The notes: a model not told the origin generated them from the letters alone. A stretch of DNA of 64,000 nt from Rhizosphaericola mali (GCF_004337365.2 NZ_CP044016.1:434001-498000), one strand, 5' to 3'. Shown: positions 18,362 through 28,331, counted from the stretch's first letter. Numbers and translations: made by a program.

Positions 18362-19680
18362 TTTTCTTCTTTTTCTTTCTCTTCTAAAGGTTCTAATAAT
18401 TTTAATAAAACCCGTTCGACAGAACTTCTGTACATTTTTAAAATGATCATTTCATAACCTTCTAATTCTAATCTTTCACCTTCAACAGGGACAGAACCAT
18501 GATGATATGTTATGAGGCCTGATAATGTACTATAATGATCGTCTGTAGGTAAAGCTAATGGTAAAAATTCGTTGATGTCGTCAATGGATTGATGTGCCAA
18601 AACACTGAAAGTACCGTCTGCTTGTTTCTCCACAATAGGCAATTCCGCATCGTGTTCATCTTGAATATCCCCTACCAATTCTTCCAAAATATCCTCCATC
18701 GTAACGATGCCCGCAATGTCACCATATTCATCGGTTACGATGGCCATTTGATTATGATCTTTTTGGAAAGTTTTTAATAAGTCTTTGATTTTCATACTAT
18801 CCGGTATGTAAAAAGCCGGGCGCAACATTTTGCGAACATCTTCACTTTTGTTCAGATGAAGCGATTGCAACATATCTTTTACGTATAAAATCCCAATCAC
18901 ATTATTCAAATCATCTTCATAAACTGGATAACGAGAATACCCTTCTTGGGTCACATAATCAATGATTTTGGTAAATGGTTGCTTGATATCAATAGCGGAT
19001 ATTTCTTTACGATGTACCAAAATTTCGCGCACGCGACGCACATCAAAATCAAATACATTTTGAATCAATTCAATTTCAGAATCTTCCATGACACCACTTT
19101 CACCACTTTCAGAAATGATCAATTTAATCTCTTCTTCTGTATGAGATTCTTGTTCTTGCGCTGGATTAATTCCCAAAAGTCTCAAAACGCCATTTGCCAT
19201 TTTATTTAACAACCAAATAAATGGTCGAAATATGAAAAAGAATGCTTTTAGTGGCATGGCAATGACCAAAGTGGTATTTACCGCCTTTCTAATAGCGATA
19301 GATTTGGGAGCTAATTCTCCAAAAACTATATGCAATGTGGTTATTAAAATGAATGCAATAGGTACGGAAATTTTATGGATTATTTCCATACTTAAATTGA
19401 AATGGAAAAGATGAATGGCTCTCAAAATGATTTCTGTCATTACATCTTCACCAACCCATCCAAGACCAAGAGAGGCAAGGGTTACCCCCAACTGCGTAGC
19501 GGCCAGGTAATTATCCAAATTACCAACGACTTGTTTAGATGCAGATAAAAGTTTAGGAGATGCTTTAGAATTGGTATCAGAAAGCTGGGTCACACGCACT
19601 TTAACAATGGCAAACTCTGCTGCCACAAAAAAACCATTCAACAATACTAAAAATATTGTCAGAATTATCTCAGATGTCAT
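18358..19680 (-). CDS. CorC/HlyC-family (CNNM-type) membrane protein
   Basis: A 440-residue inner-membrane protein. Residues 1 to about 190 are the DUF21/CNNM transmembrane domain with NGFFVAAEFAIVKVR and LGLGWVGEDVM. Two CBS domains follow (about 205-325, with the reentry VTMEDILEELVGDIQDEHD), then a CorC_HlyC domain. The family is linked to magnesium or cobalt efflux and stress tolerance. The old name hemolysin is misleading. ATG start. Confidence 0.9.
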   Translation of the reverse strand: MTSEIILTIFLVLLNGFFVAAEFAIVKVRVTQLSDTNSKASPKLLSASKQVVGNLDNYLAATQLGVTLASLGLGWVGEDVMTEIILRAIHLFHFNLSMEIIHKISVPIAFILITTLHIVFGELAPKSIAIRKAVNTTLVIAMPLKAFFFIFRPFIWLLNKMANGVLRLLGINPAQEQESHTEEEIKLIISESGESGVMEDSEIELIQNVFDFDVRRVREILVHRKEISAIDIKQPFTKIIDYVTQEGYSRYPVYEDDLNNVIGILYVKDMLQSLHLNKSEDVRKMLRPAFYIPDSMKIKDLLKTFQKDHNQMAIVTDEYGDIAGIVTMEDILEELVGDIQDEHDAELPIVEKQADGTFSVLAHQSIDDINEFLPLALPTDDHYSTLSGLITYHHGSVPVEGERLELEGYEMIILKMYRSSVERVLLKLLEPLEEKEKEEN

Positions 19681-19780
19681 TTAAATTATTAACGGTTAAA
19701 ACAATATTACAATAAAATTGGAATAATTGAATGTTTTTAAATAATTAATATTCAAATAGAAAGGATTGCAAGCATTTTTC

Positions 19781-19812
19781 TTGAATCCTTGCGGCTAAAA
19801 TGCTTATTTTTG
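19781..19812 (+). promoter_or_regulatory. Promoter of prfC
   Basis: TTG at 19781-19783 and TATTTTTG at 19805-19812 are separated by 21 bases, a full match to the Bacteroidota housekeeping pattern TTG-N17-23-TAnnTTTG. The leader to the ATG would be about 30 bases. Confidence 0.7.
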
Positions 19813-19847
19813 CAAACTTTAAAATTTGAAGTTCCGATATTAATTAT

Positions 19848-21446
19848 ATGAAATACGACAAAGAAATCAATAAGCGCAAAACCTTTGCCATTATCTCTCA
19901 CCCCGATGCCGGTAAAACGACCTTAACCGAAAAATTCTTATTATTTGGTGGGGCAATCCAAACAGCGGGAGCGGTAAAAAGCAATAAGATTAAAAAAGGT
20001 GCGACAAGTGATTTCATGGAAATAGAAAGACAACGTGGTATCTCTGTAGCGACGTCTGTAATGTCATTTGAATACAAAGATTTCTTAATCAATTTGTTAG
20101 ATACGCCGGGACACAAAGATTTCGCGGAAGATACTTACAGAACCTTAACCGCTGTAGATAGTGTTGTATTGGTGATTGATAGCGTCAATGGGGTAGAAGA
20201 CCAGACACGTAGATTGGTGGAAGTTTGTCGCATGCGTAAGACGCCCGTAATCGTTTTTATCAATAAAATGGACCGAGATGGTAAAAATCGTTTCGATTTA
20301 TTGGAAGAAATAGAAGCAGAGTTGAAATTGAATTTGCATCCAATGACTTGGCCAATTAATAGTGGTAAGGATTTCAAAGGTGTGTATAATTTGCGTAATA
20401 AAAGTTTGCGCTTATTTGCTGCAAATACCAAAGCGGATGATGAGGATTTAGTTGAAATTGAAAACTTGAGTGACCACACTTTAGAACAAAAAGTAGGAGA
20501 GGCTGATGCCAATATTTTGCGAGAAGATGTAGAATTGATTGATGGTGTTTATGGCGATTTGGATGAAAAGGCATATTTAGATGGAGACATCGCTCCTGTA
20601 TTTTTTGGTAGTGCGATAAATAATTTTGGGATAAATGAGATGTTGGATACATTTATCGAGATTGCGCCTGGACCATTACCACGCGAAACAACAGCTCGTG
20701 AAGTATTTCCAAATGAAGAAAAATTAAGTGGATTTGTATTTAAAATCCATGCTAATTTGGATCCAAAACATAGAGATAGAATTGCATTTTTGAGAATTTG
20801 TAGTGGTGTATTTGAAAGAAATAAGTATTATCATCACGTTCGTTTGGATAAAAATCTTCGTTTTAGTACACCTTATACTTTCTTAGCTCGTAGTAAGGAT
20901 ATTGTAGAAAATGCATATCCTGGCGATGTCGTTGGTTTATTTGATACGGGTAATTTCAAAATAGGAGATACCCTTACAGAAGGGGAAGATTTTTACTATA
21001 CTGGAATTCCGTCCTTTTCTCCAGAAATATTCAAAGAGTTGGTCAATAAAGATCCAATGAAAACAAAACAAATGGAAAAAGGTGTAAATCAATTGACTGA
21101 TGAAGGTGTGGCGCAATTATTTACGCAATTTGGGGGAAATAAGAAAATAATTGGTTGTGTAGGTGAATTACAATTTGAAGTAATTCAATATCGCCTTTTG
21201 CATGAATATGGTGCATCTGTAGAGTTTAGAACTTTACCATTCTTTAAAGCATGTTGGCTAACTTCTAAAGACAACAAAAAATTAGAAGAATTTTTACGAT
21301 TCAAACAAGCAAATTCTGGAGAAGATAAAGATGGATTGCCTGTATATCTTGCACAAAGTCAATGGTTTTTGGATACTGAAATTAGCAATAATCCAGATAT
21401 TCAATTTCATTTTACAAGTGAAATACATAAGAGCGAATTGGCATAA
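19848..21446 (+). CDS. prfC: Peptide chain release factor 3
   Basis: A 532-residue translational GTPase that recycles release factors 1 and 2 from the ribosome. G1 is [12 protein letters not shown], switch [17 protein letters not shown]4 FINKMDRDG. The region [15 protein letters not shown] is the switch I of the EF-G/RF3 group. The length and [20 protein letters not shown] near the end are typical of RF3 rather than EF-G. It has a full promoter upstream and a strong terminator downstream, so it is monocistronic. Confidence 0.96.
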   Translation: MKYDKEINKRKTFAIISHPDAGKTTLTEKFLLFGGAIQTAGAVKSNKIKKGATSDFMEIERQRGISVATSVMSFEYKDFLINLLDTPGHKDFAEDTYRTLTAVDSVVLVIDSVNGVEDQTRRLVEVCRMRKTPVIVFINKMDRDGKNRFDLLEEIEAELKLNLHPMTWPINSGKDFKGVYNLRNKSLRLFAANTKADDEDLVEIENLSDHTLEQKVGEADANILREDVELIDGVYGDLDEKAYLDGDIAPVFFGSAINNFGINEMLDTFIEIAPGPLPRETTAREVFPNEEKLSGFVFKIHANLDPKHRDRIAFLRICSGVFERNKYYHHVRLDKNLRFSTPYTFLARSKDIVENAYPGDVVGLFDTGNFKIGDTLTEGEDFYYTGIPSFSPEIFKELVNKDPMKTKQMEKGVNQLTDEGVAQLFTQFGGNKKIIGCVGELQFEVIQYRLLHEYGASVEFRTLPFFKACWLTSKDNKKLEEFLRFKQANSGEDKDGLPVYLAQSQWFLDTEISNNPDIQFHFTSEIHKSELA

Positions 21447-21470
21447 TCGTTCAATTCGCTTTCAAATAAA

Positions 21471-21507
21471 AAAGTCCTGCGTATATATATTCGCAGGACT
21501 TTTTTTA
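21471..21507. terminator. Bidirectional terminator after prfC
   Basis: An 11-bp GC-containing stem (21471-21481 with 21492-21502), 10-base loop and a T-run follow the prfC stop. The A-run on the left lets it serve the convergent DUF4907 gene too. Confidence 0.85.
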
Positions 21508-21525
21508 TACTAAAATCTTAATATT

Positions 21526-21852
21526 TTATTTTTCCAAGACACCAAGCCTAACTAAATCCATAGAATCCAAACTAGGTAATTTGTTTTCTTTCAATTTTTC
21601 CACAACCAATTGTCCTGTTTTTAGTGCGTCATCTTCAGTTTTAAATGGACGTTGACCTGAAATAGAGGGAATGAAATATTGTTTAATAAAAACATTCGTA
21701 TCGCTTACAACTTCATAGCCCCAACCGTTAGGCACTTTGACGGATCTAACCTTAACAAAAACTTCTCCTTCATGAGAGGGAGAAGTTTTTGTTTTTTCTT
21801 TACATCCAATGCATATCGCAATTGGAAATAAAAATATGAATAACTTTTTCAA
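21526..21852 (-). CDS. DUF4907 lipoprotein
   Basis: A 108-residue lipoprotein with lipobox AICIGC. The DUF4907 domain has NGWGYEVVSDTNVFIKQYF and GQRPFKTEDDALKTGQLVVEK. Function unknown. It lies 27 bases downstream of a kelch-repeat lipoprotein; the two families recur as neighbours in Bacteroidota, so they probably act together at the cell envelope. The start is TTG at 21852, since a stop codon precedes it directly. A 15-bp perfect inverted repeat lies inside the coding sequence just after the lipobox. Confidence 0.8.
   Translation of the reverse strand: MKKLFIFLFPIAICIGCKEKTKTSPSHEGEVFVKVRSVKVPNGWGYEVVSDTNVFIKQYFIPSISGQRPFKTEDDALKTGQLVVEKLKENKLPSLDSMDLVRLGVLEK
21754..21793. repeat. 15-bp perfect inverted repeat inside the DUF4907 gene
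   Basis: Positions 21754-21768 and 21779-21793 are exact reverse complements around a 10-base loop. The arms encode the residues KTKTS and EVFVK region of the mature N-terminus. In the mRNA it would form a strong hairpin shortly after the lipobox codons. Confidence 0.7.
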
Positions 21853-21879
21853 TTACTTGATTACTATTGTTTATTAGTA

Positions 21880-22941
21880 TTAGTTAACATCATCATTGCT
21901 ATCATAACTTTCATTTGGATCGAATTGACTAAAATTATCCAAAATATTACTAGAACCATTCAATCCTGTTCCGACTAAACCTATACCTTGGACAGTGAAT
22001 CCAACGGCCCCAATTCTTGAAACTCTCTGATATGGAGTTCTTCTTTCCCATTGGTCTTGAGTAATATGATAAGCCCAAGTTTTTAAAGTTGCACTACCGT
22101 TTATTTGACCAACTGTAAGATATGCGTATTCTCCAATAACAAATGCTACTGCATGATCTCGAGCAATATCAGTATAGTCATCATCAAATGTTTCATCAGA
22201 ATTTGCATTACGAATTAATCTTTTTGCAGACCAATCTGAACCATTAAATCTATACATATCATATGAGTCTGTTCCTGCTCCAGACATACCAGTAACAACG
22301 AATGCTGCAGTGTCATTGCTTGTGAAAGCAACAGCACCATATCTTTTATCTCCAGGGTAATTTACTGATTGAGTCCAAGAATCTGAAGATGGATCATATT
22401 CGTATATATCACTGTACAATTGATATAAATCTCTACCCGTTCCCATATAACCTTTGCCATTTAAAGCAAAGCCAATAGCTTCCCCTCTTGCACCACCTAT
22501 AAAATCAGCCTTTCTTGTCCAGAGGTTCGTAGCTGTGTCATAACCATAAAATGTATTGTTATAAACTCCTGTAGAATCATTATATCCAGTACCAATATAT
22601 CCAACACCTCCGATTGCAAAAGCAGCTGCCATATATCTACCTTGATCTTTCATATCAGCAACCTGCGTCCAAGATCCTAAACCGCCATTTGCAGAGATAT
22701 CCAATTTCCAAAAATCAGATAAGCGCAAATTATTAGCTGCCGATCCTTTACCAGTTCCAACATAGGCATAATTACCTATTACAAAAGAAACTGCATATGC
22801 TCTTACTGGACCACTAATACTAGTTTTTTTAATCCAGTTTCCTTCTGTCTCACTACCATAAGTTGAAGAAGATTTGTTACATGATGCAAGTGCTAAGAAT
22901 AGACTTGCAACAGCGAAAGCAGAAAAGATACGTTTACTCAT
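21880..22941 (-). CDS. Kelch-repeat lipoprotein
   Basis: A 353-residue surface or periplasmic lipoprotein with signal peptide and lipobox LALASC. The body has about six kelch-like beta-propeller blades, each with a pattern such as GYIGTGYND, GYMGTGRD, AYVGTGKG or GLVGTGLNG (the conserved Gly pair) followed by W-containing strands (LWTRKADF, SWTQSVNYPG). Ligand unknown. A full promoter lies upstream; the DUF4907 lipoprotein gene follows in the same transcript. Confidence 0.85.
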   Translation of the reverse strand: MSKRIFSAFAVASLFLALASCNKSSSTYGSETEGNWIKKTSISGPVRAYAVSFVIGNYAYVGTGKGSAANNLRLSDFWKLDISANGGLGSWTQVADMKDQGRYMAAAFAIGGVGYIGTGYNDSTGVYNNTFYGYDTATNLWTRKADFIGGARGEAIGFALNGKGYMGTGRDLYQLYSDIYEYDPSSDSWTQSVNYPGDKRYGAVAFTSNDTAAFVVTGMSGAGTDSYDMYRFNGSDWSAKRLIRNANSDETFDDDYTDIARDHAVAFVIGEYAYLTVGQINGSATLKTWAYHITQDQWERRTPYQRVSRIGAVGFTVQGIGLVGTGLNGSSNILDNFSQFDPNESYDSNDDVN

Positions 22942-23388
22942 AAATTAAAATAAAAATTTTGCCTAAAATAGGCATGAAAATTTTACAAAAATGTTAAAAT
23001 GTAAAATAAATAAATGTTAAGTTAAACAATTTAATAAAATTCAATATCTATACATTCAAAATTGAATACATAGAACACAAAAGTTCCGCAAATGTAAAAA
23101 TTTATTGAATTTGACTGCAAATTAAATGTAAAAAAAAAACTAAAGTGTTAAATAATCGAATATTTGCTAAATAAACTCCGTGAAAAACAAGAAACACGAT
23201 ACTTTTAATTTTTTTTTGAGATATTTGCCTCCATTTTAATATAGATCTGAGTTTTTTTATATTTGAATTGCATATTGTTTAATTTTATTTCATAAATAAA
23301 AGTGAATTTATCAAAATTTAAATAGCATAATTATTTTATTTCGATTTAGCTATTTACTTTGCTTAGATAATTACTATTGAATCATAGA
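22942..23388. other. Divergent intergenic region between kelch and DUF4270 genes
   Basis: About 447 very AT-rich bases without a convincing gene. They contain the leftward promoter of the kelch gene (23089-23121). For the rightward gene only a near match, TTACTTTG at 23354-23361, is seen. Confidence 0.55.
23089..23121 (-). promoter_or_regulatory. Promoter of the kelch/DUF4907 operon
   Basis: On the minus strand TTTG (23121-23118) and TACATTTG (23096-23089) are 21 bases apart, a full Bacteroidota promoter match. The predicted leader of the kelch gene is about 140 bases, longer than others in the window. Confidence 0.6.
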
Positions 23389-24738
23389 ATGAATAAGTTG
23401 AGAAAACGTTTTTTTTACTTTGCAGTGGCATTTTGCGCTATTGCTGTGGTCGCTCTTTCGTGTAATAAAGCCAATATTGATTTTGGTAGTCAGTGGCTAG
23501 ATAATGATTATACTAAAGTGATATATGTCGATACTTTTAGTGCCAATATATCAACGGTGTATTTGGATTCGTTCAGTACTTCTGGTACCGGATATGGCGT
23601 TGCTGGCGTATATAAAGACCCACAATTTGGAACCGTAAATGCTTCTTGTTTTGCACAGTTTGAGCCGCCTACGTATTCTTCCTCTGCAATTGACACATAT
23701 CGTTATGCAACGTTTGACTCTCTGACATTATTATTGAAAATGAAGGGCGGAAATTATGGCGATACTACTAAGAATCTCACATTGAGTGTTAATCAATTGA
23801 GTCAAAATATTCAATTATTTAACAATCAGACTTCTTTCTATAATACTACGAGTTTTCCCTTTAATACTTCTGTTTTGGGAACAAAAACCTTTTCACTAAA
23901 AATAGGTTCTCCACTAACTGGAGATACATTGTCCATCCGGTTGAGTGATGCCTTAGGAAACGAATTTCTTAGTATGCTAAAATCTGGAAGTTCAAACATT
24001 CAAAGTGCTACACAATTTGTAAATTACTTTAAAGGGCTACGTATTTCAGGATCAGGTACCGATGGATTTATGATTAATTTTTCTGATAGTATTGCAATGA
24101 GACTTTATTATCACTCACCCGGTCAGACGATAAATCAACAGACATATACAACATTTGATCTTTACAACAGTTCTTATCAGTTTAATAATATTACAGTTGA
24201 TAGATCTGGAACCTTATTGGGGAATCAAAATTTTAGCCACAATAATAATAGTATTCCTTCTGCATTAACAGATAGTTTAACATATTTGCAACCAATTACA
24301 AGTTCATTAGTTAAAATTCAATTTCCAACAATTCGTCGTTTGTTGCAATCACCCAATTACTTGCAAGTATCCAGAGCAACACTGACGTTTCAGCCGCAAT
24401 TTGGAACAAATCTTCCATTTTATGCATTACCACCAAGTTTATATTTATATACAACAGATTATGCAAATGGTCTAGGTACCGCCCTAACTTATAGTTCTAG
24501 TGTGCAGACCGGTAGCTTGTATCTCGATCCTACAACTGGTTATAATACTTATACATACGATTTAACAACTTACATTCAAGGTACGGAATTAGCGTCCGAA
24601 AATTTGAATCAAAGAGGATTATTAATTTGTCCTCCTACGACTAATTTTAAAACCACATTTAATAGGATGGTAATACCTGATCTGAATGGTCAAACAGGAA
24701 AAATTCAATTACAAGTTTATTACATCGCTGCGAAATAA
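23389..24738 (+). CDS. DUF4270 lipoprotein
   Basis: A 449-residue lipoprotein with signal segment RFFYFAVAFCAIAVVALSC (lipobox ALSC). It belongs by pattern to DUF4270: VIYVDTFSANISTVYLDS near the N-terminus, GVYKDPQFGTVNASCFAQF, and a C-terminal QTGKIQLQVYYI. Function unknown; predicted outer-membrane. The longest frame starts at TTG (23377); ATG at 23389 gives a sound signal peptide. It is followed after 16 bases by an outer-membrane protein gene, a likely functional partner. Confidence 0.82.
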   Translation: MNKLRKRFFYFAVAFCAIAVVALSCNKANIDFGSQWLDNDYTKVIYVDTFSANISTVYLDSFSTSGTGYGVAGVYKDPQFGTVNASCFAQFEPPTYSSSAIDTYRYATFDSLTLLLKMKGGNYGDTTKNLTLSVNQLSQNIQLFNNQTSFYNTTSFPFNTSVLGTKTFSLKIGSPLTGDTLSIRLSDALGNEFLSMLKSGSSNIQSATQFVNYFKGLRISGSGTDGFMINFSDSIAMRLYYHSPGQTINQQTYTTFDLYNSSYQFNNITVDRSGTLLGNQNFSHNNNSIPSALTDSLTYLQPITSSLVKIQFPTIRRLLQSPNYLQVSRATLTFQPQFGTNLPFYALPPSLYLYTTDYANGLGTALTYSSSVQTGSLYLDPTTGYNTYTYDLTTYIQGTELASENLNQRGLLICPPTTNFKTTFNRMVIPDLNGQTGKIQLQVYYIAAK

Positions 24739-24754
24739 GCGGTAAAATATTTAT

Positions 24755-26068
24755 ATGAACCAACGCGATATAAAAGTATTAATTTCCCTTATCTCATTAG
24801 TCAGTTTTGGCATAAATAAAAATGTGCAAGCTCAGACTAACGCATCTCCATACAGTATGATAGGAATTGGAGATTTGAACTATAATAATTACGATAGATC
24901 CACTGGACTTGGAGGAGCTGGTTTTAGTTTATCTTCTGGCAATTATATGTATATGTCTAATCCTGCATCTTTCGTTGATTTACAAGATCATTATTTTTCT
25001 GCTGAATTAGCGGCTAATTTTAAATATGTAAATTATAAAGGACAATCTATAGGAACTGATGCAAATGTTAATTCGAGTGATTTACAATTTCAAAAGTTGT
25101 CATTTGGAATAAAGGGTGCTAAATTTTGGGGTATTGGATTTGGTCTCAAGCCTTATAGTAGTATTAATTATAACAATACAACCACTGAAAATGTAGTAGG
25201 TTCTAACATTATACAATCAATTAATTTGAGTGGAAATGGAGGATTGCATCAATTTTATTGGTCCAATGCTTTTAGATTATTTAAAGGATTAAATCTTGGT
25301 TTAGAGTCAAGTTTTTTGTTCGGTAGTCAGCAATTATCCAAAACCACTTCTTCTAGTTCCGTAGTAAGTTCCGATTTAAATACTACGAATACGAATTATT
25401 TCCATAAAATTTATTTCAAAGGTGGTTTACAATATCATACACGTTTATCGAAAGATGTAGCATTAGGTGTCGGTTTAGTAGGTGCTATGAGAACAAGATT
25501 ACATGGAATTGATACATACGATCTTACCTCTGGAAATCTAGGAACTGTCGGTACTATACCAGTTACATTAGTAAGTGATTCTGGCATTGGAAATTCCAAT
25601 TTTTATTTGCCTCAAATGTTAGGTGGTGGTGTTTCCGTAAAATACAAAAATGCTTGGACATTTAATGCAGATTATCAAAGACAAAATTGGTCTTCAGCAA
25701 ATAATAGTGGCGGACTATCCTACACATTTGCCAATTCACAGAGAATATCTGGAGGTGTGGAATATGCTAAAATGACTACCGTTATTCAAAACGGTAATGT
25801 GTTTAGCTACGAAAAATATTATTATCAATTAGGTGGTTTTTATAATGAAGGTAATCTTATCGTAAGAGACCGAAGAATAAATGACTTTGGCGTTACAATG
25901 GGATTCGGCGTTAATTCGAAATATACACCATTGGGATATTTATTTAATGTGCAGGTGGGAAGCCGAGGAACTACTGCGAATAGCTTAATCAAAGAAAATT
26001 ATATCCAAATAGGTGTCGTTCTATCTTATCGAGATTTATGGCATAACAACAGTTTCATAAGAGACTAG
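24755..26068 (+). CDS. Outer-membrane beta-barrel protein (FadL/porin-like)
   Basis: A 437-residue exported protein with signal peptide MNQRDIKVLISLISLVSFGI up to VQAQ. SPYSMIGIGDLNYNNYDRS and RSTGLGGAGFSLSSGNYMYM with NPASF are typical of the FadL-like barrel group in Bacteroidota, where the N-terminal hatch carries an NPA-type turn. The rest is strands with many Gly, Tyr and Ser. Substrate unknown. Likely cotranscribed with the DUF4270 lipoprotein. A strong terminator begins at its stop codon. Confidence 0.78.
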   Translation: MNQRDIKVLISLISLVSFGINKNVQAQTNASPYSMIGIGDLNYNNYDRSTGLGGAGFSLSSGNYMYMSNPASFVDLQDHYFSAELAANFKYVNYKGQSIGTDANVNSSDLQFQKLSFGIKGAKFWGIGFGLKPYSSINYNNTTTENVVGSNIIQSINLSGNGGLHQFYWSNAFRLFKGLNLGLESSFLFGSQQLSKTTSSSSVVSSDLNTTNTNYFHKIYFKGGLQYHTRLSKDVALGVGLVGAMRTRLHGIDTYDLTSGNLGTVGTIPVTLVSDSGIGNSNFYLPQMLGGGVSVKYKNAWTFNADYQRQNWSSANNSGGLSYTFANSQRISGGVEYAKMTTVIQNGNVFSYEKYYYQLGGFYNEGNLIVRDRRINDFGVTMGFGVNSKYTPLGYLFNVQVGSRGTTANSLIKENYIQIGVVLSYRDLWHNNSFIRD

Positions 26069-26107
26069 CAAATAAAAAACCATCCGAAAGGATGGTTTTT
26101 TATTTGC
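26068..26107. terminator. Bidirectional terminator, 18-bp stem with GAAA loop
   Basis: A perfect 18-bp stem (26068-26085 with 26090-26107) with a GAAA tetraloop and flanking A6/T6 runs. It starts on the last base of the upstream stop codon and serves both convergent genes. Confidence 0.93.
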
Positions 26108-26108
26108 A

Positions 26109-26825
26109 TTAACTTTTTTGTCCGAATACTTTTTTCAAAATATCCGTAGTCCTTGCGACGGGATTCTCTCGAATGTTCAATTCTTCTTTTCCAATTTGGT
26201 CAAACAAAGCTTCAACAGTTTTCTGAGCAACATAATCAGTTAGATCAGGATTGATTTTGTTTTTTATCAAAGGAATTTTATTATAGGTATTGGCTATTTG
26301 GTCATAATATTTCGTTGCATCTGTTTTTTGTAAAGACGTATTAATAGAAGGCTTGAAGGCTGTGATTAATTGATTCGTAGTTTTGTCTTTGAAATAATTA
26401 GTAATGGAATTGTTGCCACCTTTGACCAATTTCAAAGCATCTGTTACCGTCATTTGCTTCACCGCATTGACAAAAATAGGTTTGGCAAATCCAACTGCAT
26501 CTTCAGCAGAGCGATTTATTTGCAAGACAGCTTTATCCACTGCACTACCCAAACCAATTGATTTTAGAGTAGAAACAACATTTTGAGCATCTTGAGGTAA
26601 AAATATTTTGTACGCTTGATCTCCAAAAAAGCCGTTGGTTTTGTTTAGATTGGTAACTCCTGCAAGTATCCCATTTAAAAGTGTTTGCTGTATGCCAGTT
26701 TGCGCATCGCTTTGGGTAATTGTGCCGCTAGTACTGATGCCAGGAATACTGCTTTGTAATTTATTGACAGAATCGCAAGAGGCAATTGTGAAACATAAGC
26801 AGAGTGGTAAAATGAGTTTTTTCAT
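26109..26825 (-). CDS. DUF4197 lipoprotein
   Basis: A 238-residue lipoprotein with lipobox TIASC. The remainder is helical and fits DUF4197: GIQQTLLNGI near the start, PQDAQNVVSTLK, INRSAEDAVGFAKPIFVNAV, NYFKDKTTNQL and YVAQKTVEALFDQIGKEE. It is predicted periplasmic; function unknown. It is transcribed alone and shares a bidirectional terminator with the convergent barrel gene. Confidence 0.88.
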   Translation of the reverse strand: MKKLILPLCLCFTIASCDSVNKLQSSIPGISTSGTITQSDAQTGIQQTLLNGILAGVTNLNKTNGFFGDQAYKIFLPQDAQNVVSTLKSIGLGSAVDKAVLQINRSAEDAVGFAKPIFVNAVKQMTVTDALKLVKGGNNSITNYFKDKTTNQLITAFKPSINTSLQKTDATKYYDQIANTYNKIPLIKNKINPDLTDYVAQKTVEALFDQIGKEELNIRENPVARTTDILKKVFGQKS

Positions 26826-26908
26826 CTATGAAATTTTATATAAATATTAATAATCAACATCTATTCCAAAATAGGTGGAAACTATCGTATAAAATGGCTT
26901 TTTTCAAG

Positions 26909-26916
26909 TAAATTTG
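26909..26916 (+). promoter_or_regulatory. -7 promoter box of trxB
   Basis: TAAATTTG matches TAnnTTTG and lies 29 bases before the trxB ATG. No exact TTG is present at the expected -33 distance. Confidence 0.45.
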
Positions 26917-26944
26917 CAAAGTTTATTAAAGAAAGGAAATTGTT

Positions 26945-27895
26945 ATGAGTGAAAATAAGGTAGAAAAAGTAAAATGTTTGATTATAGGTTCTGGTCCTGC
27001 AGGTTATACTGCGGCTATTTATGCGGCTAGAGCTAATATGCATCCAGTGGTTTACCAAGGATTGCAACCTGGTGGTCAATTGACCATTACGACAGAAGTA
27101 GAAAATTTCCCTGGCTACCCAGAAGGCGCTATGGGACCTGATATTATGGTGGATTTGGAAAAACAAGCGCAAAAAATGGGTGCAGATATTCGTTATGGTA
27201 TCGCAACCAAAGTTGATTTTTCTGGTCCTATACACAAAGTTGAAATCGATGAAGAAAAATGGATCGAAGCTGAGTCTGTCATCATTTCTACAGGTGCTAC
27301 CGCTAAATGGTTGGGATTGGAAAGCGAACAACGTTTAAATGGTTATGGCGTAAGTGCCTGTGCCGTTTGTGATGGCTTTTTCTTTAAAAATCAAGAAGTT
27401 GCGATCGTTGGTGCAGGGGATACGGCGTGTGAAGATGCTTTATATTTATCCAAATTAGCTACTACGGTACATATGATCGTACGTAAGGGCGAAAATGGAA
27501 TGAAGGCAAGTAAAATCATGCAAGATCGTGTGAAGAATACGCCAAATATCAAAATCTATTGGAATTCTGAAACTTTGGAAGTCGTTGGAAAGGATAAAAC
27601 AGAAGCTGTAAAAATAAAAAATACAGAAACGGGTGCAGAAACTGAAATACCTGTTAACGCATTTTTCGTAGCGATCGGTCATACGCCTAATAGTCAAATA
27701 TTCAAAGATATTCTTGATATGGATGAAACAGGATATATCAATACAATTCCTGGATCCTCTAAAACCAATGTTGCAGGTGTATTTGCGGCAGGTGATGTAC
27801 AAGATAAAACCTATCGTCAAGCAATTACAGCGGCCGCGAGTGGTTGTATGGCAGCTTTGGATGCGGAAAGATATTTGACCGAAATCGGTGCATAG
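26945..27895 (+). CDS. trxB: Thioredoxin reductase
   Basis: A 316-residue FAD/NADPH flavoprotein that reduces thioredoxin. The FAD-binding GSGPAGYTAAIYAARA (15-30), the redox-active SACAVCDG (Cys139, Cys142), the NADPH motif GAGDTACEDALYL and the second FAD motif GVFAAGDVQDKTYRQA are all present. Length is normal. folB follows after 42 bases, possibly in the same transcript. Confidence 0.97.
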   Translation: MSENKVEKVKCLIIGSGPAGYTAAIYAARANMHPVVYQGLQPGGQLTITTEVENFPGYPEGAMGPDIMVDLEKQAQKMGADIRYGIATKVDFSGPIHKVEIDEEKWIEAESVIISTGATAKWLGLESEQRLNGYGVSACAVCDGFFFKNQEVAIVGAGDTACEDALYLSKLATTVHMIVRKGENGMKASKIMQDRVKNTPNIKIYWNSETLEVVGKDKTEAVKIKNTETGAETEIPVNAFFVAIGHTPNSQIFKDILDMDETGYINTIPGSSKTNVAGVFAAGDVQDKTYRQAITAAASGCMAALDAERYLTEIGA

Positions 27896-27937
27896 TCTAG
27901 TGCAGAATTTCTGAATTTGTAAACGGAAGATAATTAT

Positions 27938-28300
27938 ATGTTGAAAATAGAATTAAAAAATTTATTATTCAGAGCTAACCACGGATTATATGAAGCTGAA
28001 AAGCGATTAGGCGGTTCTTTTGAGGTGGATTTGTGGTTGACGTATTCGCCCAAAATGATGCCCGTAACAGATATTAATGACACCATTGATTATTCTGCAG
28101 TATTTGACGTAGTCAAAGAAAGAATGAATCAACCTGAAGAACTATTGGAAACGTTGGTAACCAAATTGGCATTTGAAATTTTAGAAAAATTTGCTTTGGC
28201 AAATGAAGTATATGTTCGTGTGAATAAAATTCATCCACCGATTCCTGTTTTTTCAGGAAGCGCAGGTGTGAGTTATCAGGTGAGAAGAGATGAATTGTGA
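27938..28300 (+). CDS. folB: Dihydroneopterin aldolase
   Basis: A 120-residue enzyme of folate synthesis that converts dihydroneopterin to 6-hydroxymethyl-dihydropterin. LLFRANHGLYEAEKRLGGSF carries the substrate-binding start, followed by VTDINDTIDYSAVFDVVK, LLETLVTKLA with the conserved Glu-Thr, and VRVNKIHPPIP with the catalytic-region Lys. Length is normal. A terminator follows. Confidence 0.94.
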   Translation: MLKIELKNLLFRANHGLYEAEKRLGGSFEVDLWLTYSPKMMPVTDINDTIDYSAVFDVVKERMNQPEELLETLVTKLAFEILEKFALANEVYVRVNKIHPPIPVFSGSAGVSYQVRRDEL

Positions 28301-28331
28301 TTTATAAATTATGAATGATAATTTTCAAGAG

